A stretch of DNA of 49,417 nt, taken from the NCBI RefSeq assembly GCF_003574355.1, contig NZ_QWLB01000027.1:1-49417 (forward strand). Reading direction: 5' to 3'. The notes under the pieces were generated by a model, which was not told the origin of the DNA, made no database searches, and saw only the letters and a list, made by a program, of their open reading frames with translations. This document shows, piece after piece, positions 15,055-23,643 of the stretch. The number at the start of each line of letters is the position of its first letter. Position 1 is the first letter of the stretch. This stretch comes from Meiothermus granaticius NBRC 107808. Lineage in GTDB: Bacteria; Deinococcota; Deinococci; Deinococcales; Thermaceae. Made by a program: the position numbers and the translations under genes.

Positions 15055-15077
15055 AGCCGCACGCAGCGGCGTGGGCT
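15055..15077. terminator. Hairpin between convergent genes
   Basis: AGCCGCACGC / GCGTGGGCT form nine pairs with one bulged G and a 4-base loop, directly after the GNAT stop and 12 bases before the convergent DUF488 stop. It has no T-tract, so its role as a two-way terminator is likely but unproven. Confidence 0.4.
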
Positions 15078-15088
15078 TGCGCCAGGGG

Positions 15089-15436
15089 TTAGGTGCTGTG
15101 CTCCAGGAGCTCCTGGAGCACCACCGCTTCATTGTGCAGCGGGTCCTTGGCGGCATACACAAGGGTGAGGTCCTGCTGGCGAGCCAGGGCTTGAAGCTCG
15201 AGCCAGGCTGGGTTGTGCCGCAGTTCGGCCCGATACCGCTGCCTGAATTCCGTCCATTTCTCAGGGTCGTGCCCAAACCACTGGCGAAGCTCGGTGGAGG
15301 GAGCAACCTCCTTGAGCCAAAGATCAAGCCTGGCTTTTTCCTTGGCCAATCCCCGGGGCCACAGGCGATCCACGAGGACTCTGCAGCCGTCATCTTTGGT
15401 GGGTGGGTCGTAAGCTCGTTTCAAGGACACCTTCAT
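15089..15436 (-). CDS. DUF488 family protein (YeaO-like)
   Basis: A 115-residue DUF488 protein. The family signature is clear: RVLVDRLWPRGLAKEKARLDLWLKEVAPSTELRQWFGHDPEKW (seen as DRLWPRG, then SxELRxWFGH) and the C-terminal LTLVYAAKDPLHNEAVVL. The biochemical function of the family is not established. A GGGGAG ribosome site precedes the ATG. A TATATT box lies about 45 bases upstream, in the gap after the chromate transporter gene, so it may be transcribed on its own. Confidence 0.88.
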   Translation of the reverse strand: MKVSLKRAYDPPTKDDGCRVLVDRLWPRGLAKEKARLDLWLKEVAPSTELRQWFGHDPEKWTEFRQRYRAELRHNPAWLELQALARQQDLTLVYAAKDPLHNEAVVLQELLEHST

Positions 15437-15481
15437 GGTGCGCTCCCCTTGGCGCCAAACTGGTATCCATACCGCACCCGC

Positions 15482-15487
15482 AATATA
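15482..15487 (-). promoter_or_regulatory. -10 box for the DUF488 gene
   Basis: TATATT on the minus strand, 45 bases before the ATG at 15436. The -35 is unclear. Confidence 0.4.
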
Positions 15488-15524
15488 ACACCCTGCCGGG
15501 AGGTTGCGGGCCCACCCGCGTGCG

Positions 15525-16046
15525 CTACAGCACCCCGATCAACCACCCCAGCAGGGCCGCCCCTATCAGAACAGCCAAAACATTTGCCCCTCGGTAGAGC
15601 AAAACCGCAGCCAGCCCCGCACCCCCCAACCCCCAAAGGGAGCTCAGGGAGACCTGGGCCAGCACCAGAAGCGCGCTGAATGAAAGCCCCATCGCGATTG
15701 GAACCAGCGCCCGCCTTAAGGCCCGGCTCCATTGGGCCTGCCCCATCCACCTCCAGGCCCAGACCAGGGCTATCGCCCCGAGCGTCCCCGGAAGAAACAT
15801 CCCCAACATCGCGGCCAAGGCCCCCCCTACCCCAGCCGCGCTCAGGCCATAAAACAGCACCGCCAGCATGTTGGGCCCCGGCACAAACTGGCCCAGAGCG
15901 AAGCCGTCGGCAAACCCGCGCCGCGAAAGCCAACCGTTGGCCAGGAGCACCCGGGCCATCTCCGGTAGATTGGCCATCCCACCCCCAAAGCTCAGCACCC
16001 CAAAGCGCAAAAAGGTCAAGAATACCTCTGCCAAGCTAGCGGACAT
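15525..16046 (-). CDS. chrA: Chromate transporter (ChrA) half, second subunit
   Basis: A 173-residue membrane protein equal to one half of a full ChrA. It has the CHR motifs FLRFGVLSFGGGMANLPEM near the N-terminus and FALGQFVPGPNMLAVLFYG near residue 60, followed by five to six hydrophobic helices. Short CHR proteins come as pairs encoded side by side and are thought to form an antiparallel dimer that exports chromate or takes part in sulfate-like oxyanion exchange. The start at 16046 overlaps the end of the first subunit by 11 bases. An upstream open extension is Cys/Trp-rich and is a shadow of that gene, so it is excluded. Confidence 0.88.
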   Translation of the reverse strand: MSASLAEVFLTFLRFGVLSFGGGMANLPEMARVLLANGWLSRRGFADGFALGQFVPGPNMLAVLFYGLSAAGVGGALAAMLGMFLPGTLGAIALVWAWRWMGQAQWSRALRRALVPIAMGLSFSALLVLAQVSLSSLWGLGGAGLAAVLLYRGANVLAVLIGAALLGWLIGVL

Positions 16047-16581
16047 GGCTTTCCCTCCAGTAAAGCCCCATCCCCAGCGGCACCGCCAACAGGAGCACCA
16101 AGAGCAGCGACCAATGCAGCAACCCATAAGTCACAAACACCAAAAGAGCCAACCCTACCGCCTTGAGCGAGTCTAGGGCGGCTGGGAGCTGTCGCATCGC
16201 CGTAGCTAAGATCAGGCCTACTGCACCGGCAGCCACCCCGCTCAGTGCGTCCTGGGCCGCAGCCCCCGGCAGAAGGCCCCAACGGAAGTAGGCCAGGCTC
16301 AGCAGAAGCATCAGGCTAGCCCCCGGAAGCAGCACCCCCAAAAAGGCCAGAAGCCCCCCCAGCGCACCCCCCAAGCGGGCACCCATATGGGCGGCTAGAT
16401 TGGCAAAAACCGGCCCAGGTAAAACCCGGCACAAGGCGGTGGCCTCGAGGAACTCCTTCTCGCTCATCCAGCCCCGCCGCAACACGATGGCCTGGTAGAT
16501 CTGGGCGGTTCCCCCACCCCCAAAAGCCACAAACCCTACCTCGAGGAAGGCCATAAACAGCGGACCAAGCGGTATTTTCAC
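16036..16581 (-). CDS. chrA: Chromate transporter (ChrA) half, first subunit
   Basis: A 181-residue partner of the previous gene with the same motifs in slightly different form: FLEVGFVAFGGGGTAQIYQ and ATALCRVLPGPVFANLAAHMG (the family normally has P-G-P here, as seen). Start codon GTG at 16581. A TATCAT box lies 7 bases upstream, the leaderless arrangement. Together the two genes make one complete transporter. Confidence 0.88.
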   Translation of the reverse strand: MKIPLGPLFMAFLEVGFVAFGGGGTAQIYQAIVLRRGWMSEKEFLEATALCRVLPGPVFANLAAHMGARLGGALGGLLAFLGVLLPGASLMLLLSLAYFRWGLLPGAAAQDALSGVAAGAVGLILATAMRQLPAALDSLKAVGLALLVFVTYGLLHWSLLLVLLLAVPLGMGLYWRESHVR

Positions 16582-16588
16582 ACTCTGG

Positions 16589-16594
16589 ATGATA
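16589..16594 (-). promoter_or_regulatory. -10 box for the chrA pair (leaderless type)
   Basis: TATCAT on the minus strand, seven bases before the GTG start at 16581. Confidence 0.45.
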
Positions 16595-16687
16595 CGGGGG
16601 GTGGGCCTAAAGATAAAGCACGGGTCTCAGGGCCATGTCCCGTTTTGGCCCTTATGCGGGGCCGAGATGATACAACTGTAAGGAACT

Positions 16688-17785
16688 ATGAGCCTGCCGT
16701 ATCTGCACCTCTCCGGTTCCCCCTACGACCAGGGCCTATCCCAAGGCAAGGCCCTCACAGACGCCATTGCCCACAACCTCGGGCTCTACTTCCGCCGCTT
16801 CGAGAGCGAGTGCAAGCTCTCCCCCTCGGAAGCGCGGCGGCGCGGCGAGCGGTATCTGGAAGCCATTCGCACCCAAAGCCCGGCCTATGCCCAGGGCCTA
16901 GAGGGCCTGGCTGCGGGCTCAGGCCAGCCCTTGGTAGACCTGGCCACCCTGAATGTGCGCTACGAAATCATCTACTACCAGTTTGGGCAGGAGGCTGCCC
17001 CTCAGTACATTGCGCGTGAAGCCCCCAACGGCTGCACGGCTTTTGCGGTGCTCCCCAGCCATACTGCCGACGGCAACCTGTGGATGGGCCAGAACTGGGA
17101 CTGGCTCGAAGGGGTGCAAGGAGCCCTCCAGCATATCGAGGAGCCGAATGGCACACGGGTTTTGGCCTTTACCGAAGCCGGGATCTTCGGCGGAAAGATC
17201 GGGCTCAACAGCCACGGATTGGGCCTATGCATCAACGGCCTGGTCGCCGTGGGGGACAACTGGGCCGGCCTGGGTAAGCCCTTTCACCTGCGCACCTATG
17301 AGGTTTTGCGCTCGGCCACCCTGAGAACGGCCATCCAGGCCATCACCCAGGAGCCCCGTACGGCCTCGGGGAACTTCCTCATAGGGCAAGGGGCACAGGC
17401 CGTGGATTTGGAGGTGGCCCCCAATGCGGTCGCGGCCTGGCAAGACACACCCCGGTTGGTGCACGCCAACCACTTCATGAACCCTGAGGGGTATGGCATC
17501 GAGGTCCCGCCGATTGAGTGGCTAGACCGCTCGCACCACCGCCAAGAGCGGCTCGAGACCCGCCTCGCCCAGTGGGAAAAGCCTGGGCTCGAGGAGTTTC
17601 AGCAGGCCCTGCAGGACCGCGATGGGGCTCCTTACGCGGTCTGCCGCACCGCCAGCGCGGAGGAGTATGCGCTAGGCGAGCCCTACCGCACGATCACCTC
17701 GGTGGTGATGAACCTCGGCACCCAGGAGCTCTGGATCTCCGATGGCCCCCCACACGAGAACCCCTACATTCCTTATAGGCTGTAA
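16688..17785 (+). CDS. C45-family peptidase / acyl-CoA:6-aminopenicillanate acyltransferase-like NTN hydrolase
   Basis: A 365-residue protein of the C45 (AAT-like) N-terminal-nucleophile family. The expected self-cleavage site and nucleophile is Cys116 in NGCTAFAV; around it are the family motifs GSPYDQGLSQGKAL near the N-terminus, LNVRYEI, MGQNWDW after the cysteine and GLNSHGLGLCINGL. Maturation would cleave before Cys116 into two chains. Members hydrolyse or transfer acyl groups on small amides (peptides, N-acyl amino acids). The true substrate is unknown. Ribosome site AAGGAA. The gene is divergent from chrA. A short gap links it to the MgtC-like gene. Confidence 0.85.
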   Translation: MSLPYLHLSGSPYDQGLSQGKALTDAIAHNLGLYFRRFESECKLSPSEARRRGERYLEAIRTQSPAYAQGLEGLAAGSGQPLVDLATLNVRYEIIYYQFGQEAAPQYIAREAPNGCTAFAVLPSHTADGNLWMGQNWDWLEGVQGALQHIEEPNGTRVLAFTEAGIFGGKIGLNSHGLGLCINGLVAVGDNWAGLGKPFHLRTYEVLRSATLRTAIQAITQEPRTASGNFLIGQGAQAVDLEVAPNAVAAWQDTPRLVHANHFMNPEGYGIEVPPIEWLDRSHHRQERLETRLAQWEKPGLEEFQQALQDRDGAPYAVCRTASAEEYALGEPYRTITSVVMNLGTQELWISDGPPHENPYIPYRL

Positions 17786-17827
17786 GGGCAGAGACGGCCC
17801 TGTTTAGGAGAATCAATCAGGAGGAAA

Positions 17828-18247
17828 ATGATGAGTGTGCTGGAATTCAGCCTGCGGCTGGGGGTCGCTTTGGTGCTGGGGGCCATCATTGGGTACGAAC
17901 GGTCTCGCCGCCAAGGGCTGGCGGGGATTCGTACCAACGCTCTGGTGGCCTGTGGCGCTGCACAGTTTGTGATGCTCTCTGGACTGCTGGCCGGGGGAGA
18001 TCCCACCCGCATTGCGGCCCAAGTGGTCTCGGGGGTTGGCTTCTTAGGGGCAGGGGTCATCCTGAGGGAGGGTGGATTTAATGTGCGTGGGCTCAACACC
18101 GCGGCCACGCTGTGGGGGTCAGCGGCGGTAGGCTCGCTGGCCGGGGCCGGGTTCGTGCTGTATGCCCTGCCCGGAACCCTGGCGATCATGGTCGCCAACC
18201 TGGTCTTGCGCAACTTGGAGATGCGGGAGAAGCCCCCCAAGGCCTAA
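17828..18247 (+). CDS. MgtC/SapB family membrane protein
   Basis: A 139-residue protein with four hydrophobic helices and the MgtC family core: RLGVALVLGAIIGYERSRR, then GIRTNALVACGAA and VVSGVGFLGAGVILREG, then VRGLNTAATLWGSAAVG. It lacks the C-terminal ACT-like domain of Salmonella MgtC and corresponds to the short SapB type. The role of the short form is not settled (envelope, magnesium or acid stress). Two ATGs are adjacent (17828, 17831); AGGAGG at 17819-17824 fits the second slightly better. Confidence 0.88.
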   Translation: MMSVLEFSLRLGVALVLGAIIGYERSRRQGLAGIRTNALVACGAAQFVMLSGLLAGGDPTRIAAQVVSGVGFLGAGVILREGGFNVRGLNTAATLWGSAAVGSLAGAGFVLYALPGTLAIMVANLVLRNLEMREKPPKA

Positions 18248-18270
18248 GGGCAAATCCGCTCAGGTTGCAC

Positions 18271-18276
18271 TACCAT
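18271..18276 (+). promoter_or_regulatory. -10 box for the amidohydrolase gene (leaderless type)
   Basis: TACCAT six bases before the ATG at 18283, with no ribosome site in between. Confidence 0.45.
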
Positions 18277-18282
18277 ACGCTT

Positions 18283-19848
18283 ATGTCCTCGAGTACCATC
18301 CTCTACGGCGGGACCCTCCTCACCCCCCTGCCCACCTCCCTTCCCCCGCGCGGCAAAGAGGCCAGCAGAGGCCTGAAGCCCTTAGAAGCCCTGCTCATCA
18401 AAAGGGGTAAGATCCTGGCGGCAGGCGATCTTGAAGATGTGGAAAACCTGTCCGAACCGGGCACCAAATGGCTGAACCTTGAGGGCCGCACCCTCCTCCC
18501 CGGTTTCAACGACGCCCACGTTCACGTCTGGAAGGTCGGACAACTGCGGACCACCCTGCTCGACCTACGGGGGGTCAGGTCGCTGGAGGAGATCTACCGC
18601 CAGGTCTCCGAACGGGCGGCTACCCTCAAGCCCGGCGAGTGGCTGTGGGGCCGGGGCTGGAATGAGGCTCTGCTGGAGGAGAAGTCTCCCCCCTCCAAAG
18701 CCGCTTTAGACGCCGCGGCCCCGCGCAACCCGGTTCTCCTGACCCGGACCTGTGCCCATATCCATGCGGTCAACTCGCAGGCCCTACAGCTCTCCGGCAT
18801 CACCCCGCACACCCAAGTTCCTGGTGGGGAGATCCACTACGATCAAGGTCTGCTTTACGAGACCGCCTACGGACTGGTGTTCAGGGCCATGGGCGAACCC
18901 ACCCCCGCCCAGTACGAGCTGTGGGTGAGATCCGGTCTCGAGTATCTGCGCAGCCTGGGCATCACCAGCGCCACCGACCCCGCCGTAGACCCTCCGCTCT
19001 ACGCCGCCTACCGGGCCCTCGACGCCCGGGGCGAGCTGCCGATTCGGGTCAACCTGCTCTACATCCGCCGCCCGGATGGGGGGACCGAGACCTTTCCCCT
19101 GCCAGAAAAGTACGTCTCCGAGCGGCTGCGCTGCACCTCGGTGAAGTTTTTTGCCGACGGGGGCCTGTCCGGTGCGACCGCCGCCATCTCCCAGCCCTAC
19201 AAGACCCTGCAGCCCCCCAGCTACGGCATCTTGCGCTTCGAGGAGGAGGAGCTGTTTGAGCTAGCCCTCGAGGCCCACCGTGCGGGGTTTCGCATCGGTA
19301 CCCACGCCATCGGCGACCGGGCCTTGGATCAGGTCTTGAAGGTGTATGAACGGCTGTACGCCGACTCATCGGGGCCCCGCCACCGCATCGAGCATTTTGG
19401 GCTGGCCGGGCCAGAGCACCTGACCAAAGCTCGAGAGCTCGGCATCATCGCTGTGCCGCAGCCGGTTTTTCTGAGCGAATTGCGCGTCAACTATGAGCGC
19501 TATGTGCCAGACGAGTGGTTCTGCCGCTGCTTCAACTTGAAGGCCATGTTCGACGCAGGTCTGACCGTCGCATTCTCCTCGGACGGGCCGGTGGTGCGGC
19601 AGGTGGACCCGCTCATCGGCCTGCGGGCCGCCCTCAAAGAGCCGCTGTGCCCAGGGAACCAGGTGAGCCTGGAACAGGCCCTGTGGGCCTACACCCTGGG
19701 CGGGGCCATCGCCCAGGGCGATGAGGGCAACCGAGGGCGTTTGGAGACCGGCTACTGGACCGATTTCGTGCTGCTCGAGGGCAATCTAAATGAGCCGGAG
19801 AGCCTTTCCGTGAGCCGAACCATGGTGGGAGGAACCCCCGCGCCCTAG
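18283..19848 (+). CDS. YtcJ-like amidohydrolase (Amidohydro_3)
   Basis: A 521-residue metal-dependent hydrolase of the YtcJ type. The metal ligands are visible: His79 and His81 in DAHVHVW, a lysine-centred segment VKFFADGG, HAIGDRALD, HRIEHFG and the final aspartate in AFSSDGPVV. An N-terminal beta-sandwich part (residues 1-70) precedes the barrel, and TGYWTDFVLLEGN closes the sandwich. Such enzymes hydrolyse N-acyl or imide bonds; the substrate is not evident. ATG 18283 is preferred because it directly follows a -10 box; the long upstream open frame lies inside the MgtC-like gene. Confidence 0.88.
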   Translation: MSSSTILYGGTLLTPLPTSLPPRGKEASRGLKPLEALLIKRGKILAAGDLEDVENLSEPGTKWLNLEGRTLLPGFNDAHVHVWKVGQLRTTLLDLRGVRSLEEIYRQVSERAATLKPGEWLWGRGWNEALLEEKSPPSKAALDAAAPRNPVLLTRTCAHIHAVNSQALQLSGITPHTQVPGGEIHYDQGLLYETAYGLVFRAMGEPTPAQYELWVRSGLEYLRSLGITSATDPAVDPPLYAAYRALDARGELPIRVNLLYIRRPDGGTETFPLPEKYVSERLRCTSVKFFADGGLSGATAAISQPYKTLQPPSYGILRFEEEELFELALEAHRAGFRIGTHAIGDRALDQVLKVYERLYADSSGPRHRIEHFGLAGPEHLTKARELGIIAVPQPVFLSELRVNYERYVPDEWFCRCFNLKAMFDAGLTVAFSSDGPVVRQVDPLIGLRAALKEPLCPGNQVSLEQALWAYTLGGAIAQGDEGNRGRLETGYWTDFVLLEGNLNEPESLSVSRTMVGGTPAP

Positions 19849-19869
19849 CGATTCACCCACTCGAGGCTA

Positions 19870-19895
19870 GAGAGGGGGCAGGAACACCCCCTCTC
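19870..19895. terminator. Hairpin between convergent genes
   Basis: GAGAGGGGG / CCCCCTCTC, a perfect nine-pair stem with an 8-base loop, 21 bases after the amidohydrolase stop and 70 bases before the META gene end. No T-tract on either side. Confidence 0.5.
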
Positions 19896-19964
19896 ACCTG
19901 ACTAGAGATATGCTCAGATACGGCAAATCGCTGGCTTTCATCCATCGCCGCCGCAATGAACCCT

Positions 19965-20360
19965 CTATTTGTTATTCACACGTTTGAACGTCAGCGACTT
20001 GTCACCGCCCAGGATTCGCAGCGTCATCCCATCTGCGCTCAGGCTATAGCGCAAGGCCTTGGAGAGCGCGACCGAAAATTCCATCTCGATCCTATCCTGG
20101 GCTTCTCCACAGGCCATTTTGGTGCTCATCAGGGCGCCAAACTTGATGGCGGTTCCCTTTAGGGTATAGGCCCCGCTGCCCCGATTGCAGCCGTAAAAAG
20201 CGTTAACCCGATCAGCGGTAAAAGCCAGGGTGGGTTTTTTCTCGAGGGTAACCGCTTTTCCCCCAATGGCCTCGAGCTCCCACTCCGAGCCCTCGAGGGC
20301 GTTCTGTGCCAGACCAAATCCCAGGGCCAACATCGCCAGCAAAGCCAGTAGGTTTTTCAT
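19965..20360 (-). CDS. META domain protein, secreted (HslJ-like)
   Basis: A 131-residue protein with a signal peptide (MKNLLALLAMLALGFGLAQ, cleavage near residue 19) and one META domain: GSEWELEAIGG at the start, FYGCNRGSGAYTLKG in the centre and TLRILGGDKSLTFKRV at the end. The two cysteines (in GCNRGSG and MACGEA) are the ones often paired in HslJ-like proteins. The family is linked to envelope stress and antibiotic tolerance (novobiocin, for HslJ); no enzymatic activity is known. A TATAGT box lies 8 bases before the ATG. Confidence 0.85.
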   Translation of the reverse strand: MKNLLALLAMLALGFGLAQNALEGSEWELEAIGGKAVTLEKKPTLAFTADRVNAFYGCNRGSGAYTLKGTAIKFGALMSTKMACGEAQDRIEMEFSVALSKALRYSLSADGMTLRILGGDKSLTFKRVNNK

Positions 20361-20368
20361 ACACCCTC

Positions 20369-20374
20369 ACTATA
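20369..20374 (-). promoter_or_regulatory. -10 box for the META gene (leaderless type)
   Basis: TATAGT on the minus strand, eight bases before the ATG at 20360. Confidence 0.45.
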
Positions 20375-20418
20375 AACGGTTGGATGAGAAGCCCTATGGT
20401 TCCAGGCCAAACTCACCT

Positions 20419-21861
20419 TTAGTGCTTGACCATCACGTGGCGCACCACGGTGTAGTCCTCGAGGGCATACAGGCTCATATCCTTGCCATAGCCCGAGGCT
20501 TTTAGGCCGCCGTGGGGCATCTCGTTGACCAGCATGAAGTGGGTATTGATCCAGGTGCAGCCATACTGCAACCGACTGGCAATTCGCATGGCCTTCCCCA
20601 CATCCTGGGTCCAGACCGAGGAAGCTAGGCCATAATCCGAGTCGTTGGCCCACCGGATGGCCTCTTCCGTGTCCGAGAAGCGGGTCACGCTCACCACCGG
20701 CCCAAAAACCTCCCGGCGCACGATCTCGTCGTCTTGGCGGGCTCCAGCAATCACCGTGGGTTCATAGAAAAACCCCCGCCCCTCGAGCGGATGCCCCCCG
20801 GCTGTGACCTCCAGATGCTTCTGGGTCTTGGCCCGCTCGACAAATCCGGCCACCCGCTGGCGCTGCCGCTCGGTGATGAGGGGGCCCATCTCCACCCCGG
20901 CCTCGTCCTGTAAGCCCAGCTTGATGCCCTTCACCGCATCGGACAGCTCAGCCACGAACCGATCGTAAATTTTAGCCCCGGCATAAACCCGGCAGGCCGC
21001 GGTGCAGTCCTGACCGGCATTGTAGTAGCCAAACACCCGAATGCCCTGAACGGCGGCCTCTAGGTCGGCATCGTCCATCACGATGACCGGGGCCTTGCCG
21101 CCGAGCTCGAGGTGGGTGCGCTTGAGGCTGGCTGAGGCGGCCTCCAGGACTTTTCGGCCGGTTCCCACATCCCCGGTCAAGGAGATCATCCGGACCCCCG
21201 GCTGGTGGATGAGGCTCGAGCCCACCGTCTCGCCAACCCCGGTCACCACGTTGACCACCCCTGCCGGGAATAGCTCGGCCAAAAACTCGGCCAGCCGAAG
21301 GGTGGTGAGGGGGGTCTGCTCGCTGGGCTTGAGCACACCGGTGTTGCCCGCAGCCAGCACCGGGGCCAGCTTCCAGGCCGCCATCATCAGCGGGTAGTTC
21401 CAGGGCGCGATAGAGGCCACCACCCCAATGGGGTCCCGCCGAATCATGCTGGTATGCCCGGCCAGGTACTCCCCCGCCACCGCCCCGGTCAGGGCCCGCG
21501 CAGCCCCCGCGAAGAAACGAAAGCAGTCTGAGATGGCCGGGATTTCATCGTTCAGTACAGCCTGATAAGGCTTTCCGCAGTTGAGCGCCTCGAGCCGGGC
21601 TAACTCCTCGGCATGCTGGTCAATCTTGTCGGCCAGCTTGAGCAGCAGCATCGAGCGGTCCTTGGGCGTGGTCTGGGACCAGCCCTCAAAGGCCTTTTCC
21701 GCCGCAGCAACCGCGGCCTTGACCTGCTCTACCGAGGCTTCAGGTAGCCTCAGGAGCACCTCGCCGGTTGCCGGGTTGAGGACGTCCAGAACCTGTCCTT
21801 CCCCGTCCACAAACGCACCGCCGATCAGCATTCGGGTGGACTGGATGGGAGCCTTGAGCAT
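20419..21861 (-). CDS. patD: Gamma-aminobutyraldehyde dehydrogenase
   Basis: A 480-residue aldehyde dehydrogenase with catalytic Cys286 ([10 protein letters not shown]) and general base Glu252 (HLELGGKAP). From memory it tracks E. coli PatD (YdcW) closely over most of its length: [36 protein letters not shown] and the C-terminal [16 protein letters not shown]. It oxidises 4-aminobutanal, made from putrescine, to GABA with NAD+. The ATG at 21861 has AGGAGAAAT directly upstream; the frame is open for 19 more codons. It is the last gene of the polyamine operon, after the two permeases, as in E. coli. Confidence 0.93.
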   Translation of the reverse strand: MLKAPIQSTRMLIGGAFVDGEGQVLDVLNPATGEVLLRLPEASVEQVKAAVAAAEKAFEGWSQTTPKDRSMLLLKLADKIDQHAEELARLEALNCGKPYQAVLNDEIPAISDCFRFFAGAARALTGAVAGEYLAGHTSMIRRDPIGVVASIAPWNYPLMMAAWKLAPVLAAGNTGVLKPSEQTPLTTLRLAEFLAELFPAGVVNVVTGVGETVGSSLIHQPGVRMISLTGDVGTGRKVLEAASASLKRTHLELGGKAPVIVMDDADLEAAVQGIRVFGYYNAGQDCTAACRVYAGAKIYDRFVAELSDAVKGIKLGLQDEAGVEMGPLITERQRQRVAGFVERAKTQKHLEVTAGGHPLEGRGFFYEPTVIAGARQDDEIVRREVFGPVVSVTRFSDTEEAIRWANDSDYGLASSVWTQDVGKAMRIASRLQYGCTWINTHFMLVNEMPHGGLKASGYGKDMSLYALEDYTVVRHVMVKH

Positions 21862-21883
21862 ATTTCTCCTTTCGTCTCGAGCT

Positions 21884-22693
21884 TCAGGTGGTTTTCCCGC
21901 CCCCGTGCAACTCTTCACCGCTTTGGGTTAGGCGCTGGGCCAATAGGATGGGAACAAACGTCACCGCGGTGACAAAAATGGCCACCACGTTGGTGACGGG
22001 TCGTTCCCGGGGCTTGAACAGCTCGCTCAGAAACCAAATCGGCAGGGTCTTGTCCTGTCCGGCAGTAAAGGTGGTCACAATGACCTCGTCGAACGACAGG
22101 GCAAACGCCAGCATTCCCCCGGCCAGGAGCGCGGTGGCGATTCCCGGCAAGATCACATAGCGGAAGGTTTGAAACCCATCCGCGCCTAGATCCATCGAGG
22201 CTTCAATTTGGGAAGGGGTCAGCCGGCGAAACCGGGCTACCACGTTGTTGTACACCGTAACCATGCAAAAGGTGGCGTGTCCGATGACGATGGTCCAAAA
22301 AGAGGGCTCGAGGCCCAAGCGGTTGATCGTGGTCAACAGGGCAATCCCGGTGAGGATCCCCGGCAAAGCGATGGGCAGGATCAGCGAAAGGGTCACCACG
22401 TCCTTGCCGAGAAAATTAAAGCGATACATCGCCCCCGCCACCATGGTCCCCAAGACCAAGGCCACCGCGGTAGCCACCAAAGCCACCCGCAGCGAAAGCC
22501 CCAGCGCGGCCCACATATCCTGGCGGGCAAAGGCCACCCCAAACCACTTCAGGGTGAGCCCAGGCGGGGGAAACTGATAGGTGCGATCCTCGGTGGTAAA
22601 CGCGTAGAGCAGGATGATGAGCAGCGGGAAGTGGAGGAAAGCAATCCCCGCAATGGCCGCAATCCGCAGGGCAAGGGAGGGCTTAGCCTTCAC
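21884..22693 (-). CDS. ydcV: Putrescine/spermidine ABC permease (YdcV/PotC family)
   Basis: A 269-residue inner-membrane permease with six hydrophobic helices. The EAA loop that contacts the ATPase is [23 protein letters not shown]. The PotC-type start ([14 protein letters not shown]) and [17 protein letters not shown] near residue 190 are family features. It starts 11 bases after the end of the companion permease and lies directly before patD. Together with YdcU, YdcT and YdcS it should import putrescine or a related polyamine. Confidence 0.9.
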   Translation of the reverse strand: MKAKPSLALRIAAIAGIAFLHFPLLIILLYAFTTEDRTYQFPPPGLTLKWFGVAFARQDMWAALGLSLRVALVATAVALVLGTMVAGAMYRFNFLGKDVVTLSLILPIALPGILTGIALLTTINRLGLEPSFWTIVIGHATFCMVTVYNNVVARFRRLTPSQIEASMDLGADGFQTFRYVILPGIATALLAGGMLAFALSFDEVIVTTFTAGQDKTLPIWFLSELFKPRERPVTNVVAIFVTAVTFVPILLAQRLTQSGEELHGGGKTT

Positions 22694-22704
22694 AAAAGTT
22701 CCTC

Positions 22705-23643
22705 CTAGAGCGCATCAAAAGCCCCCAGCCGCCGCACCAACAACAGGTAAAGGGTGATCACCACGATCGGCACCACCGAGAACGCCGCAGCCAGCGGGAT
22801 GTTCCCCGCGGTGCCCTGCTGAATGTACACCATCTGCCCAATGAAAAACCCCGGCTGTCCCACCACTTGCGGGATGATGTAATCCCCCAGGGTGAGCGAG
22901 AAGGTGAAGATACTTCCCGCGGCCACCCCTGGCACCGCCAGCGGCCAGATCACCCGACGGAAGGTCTGGCCGGGCCGGGCCCCGAGGTCGGCTGAGGCCT
23001 GGATCAGGGACTTCGGCACCCGCTCGAGACTGGCCAGAAGCGGCAAAATCATATAGGGCAGCCAGATATAGGTGAAGACCACAAACATCCCAAAATACGA
23101 TGAGGCCAGGCTGGGCCCACCCAGCACCGGGGTCTTGAGAATCGCGTCCAACAGCCAGGAGAGGTGCAACTGGGCAAAAAACCAGCTCACCACCCCCTCC
23201 TGGGCCAGGATCAAGCGACCCGCGTATACCCGTACTAAATAGCTCGACCAAAGCGGCAGCAGCACCAGCATGTACCAGAGGGTGCGGGTGTTGCCCCTGG
23301 TATAGAAGGCCATATAAAAGGCGATCGGAAAGGCAATCAGGCCGCAGGCAAGCGTCACCGCCAGGGCCATCAAGACCGTGCGTATCACGATGTCGGTATT
23401 GGCCGGGGTGGTCAAGAGGGTCTTGAAGGTATCCAGGGTAAAGCGGTACTCGAGCTGCCCGGTAAAGCCGTTAATCGAGTAAAAACTGTAGAGGAGCAGG
23501 TTGAAGAGCGAACCCAAATAGATGATGCCCATCCACAGCATGGGCGGCACCAGCAAGAGGAACAGGAGGAGGCCAGGATGCAGGTAAAACAGGTCGGAAA
23601 CCCTGCGCCAGAGGCCTCGAGGCGGGCGTAGGGTCTGGGTCAT
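22705..23643 (-). CDS. ydcU: Putrescine/spermidine ABC permease (YdcU/PotB family)
   Basis: A 312-residue permease, the PotB-type partner. Features: long first periplasmic loop after [17 protein letters not shown], the [13 protein letters not shown] stretch, and the EAA loop [22 protein letters not shown]. PotB proteins are usually about 280-310 residues, so the length fits. The ATG overlaps the end of the ATPase gene by 4 bases, so both are translated together. Confidence 0.9.
   Translation of the reverse strand: MTQTLRPPRGLWRRVSDLFYLHPGLLLFLLLVPPMLWMGIIYLGSLFNLLLYSFYSINGFTGQLEYRFTLDTFKTLLTTPANTDIVIRTVLMALAVTLACGLIAFPIAFYMAFYTRGNTRTLWYMLVLLPLWSSYLVRVYAGRLILAQEGVVSWFFAQLHLSWLLDAILKTPVLGGPSLASSYFGMFVVFTYIWLPYMILPLLASLERVPKSLIQASADLGARPGQTFRRVIWPLAVPGVAAGSIFTFSLTLGDYIIPQVVGQPGFFIGQMVYIQQGTAGNIPLAAAFSVVPIVVITLYLLLVRRLGAFDAL

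Noticed and set aside
16047-16127. Cys/Trp-rich N-terminal extension of the second chrA gene
   Set aside because: The extra 27 residues come from the other frame of the upstream chrA gene; the canonical CHR start is at 16046.
22208-22708. 166-codon plus-strand frame opposite ydcV
   Set aside because: Gln/His/Arg-rich antisense text of a membrane protein gene; no start signals.
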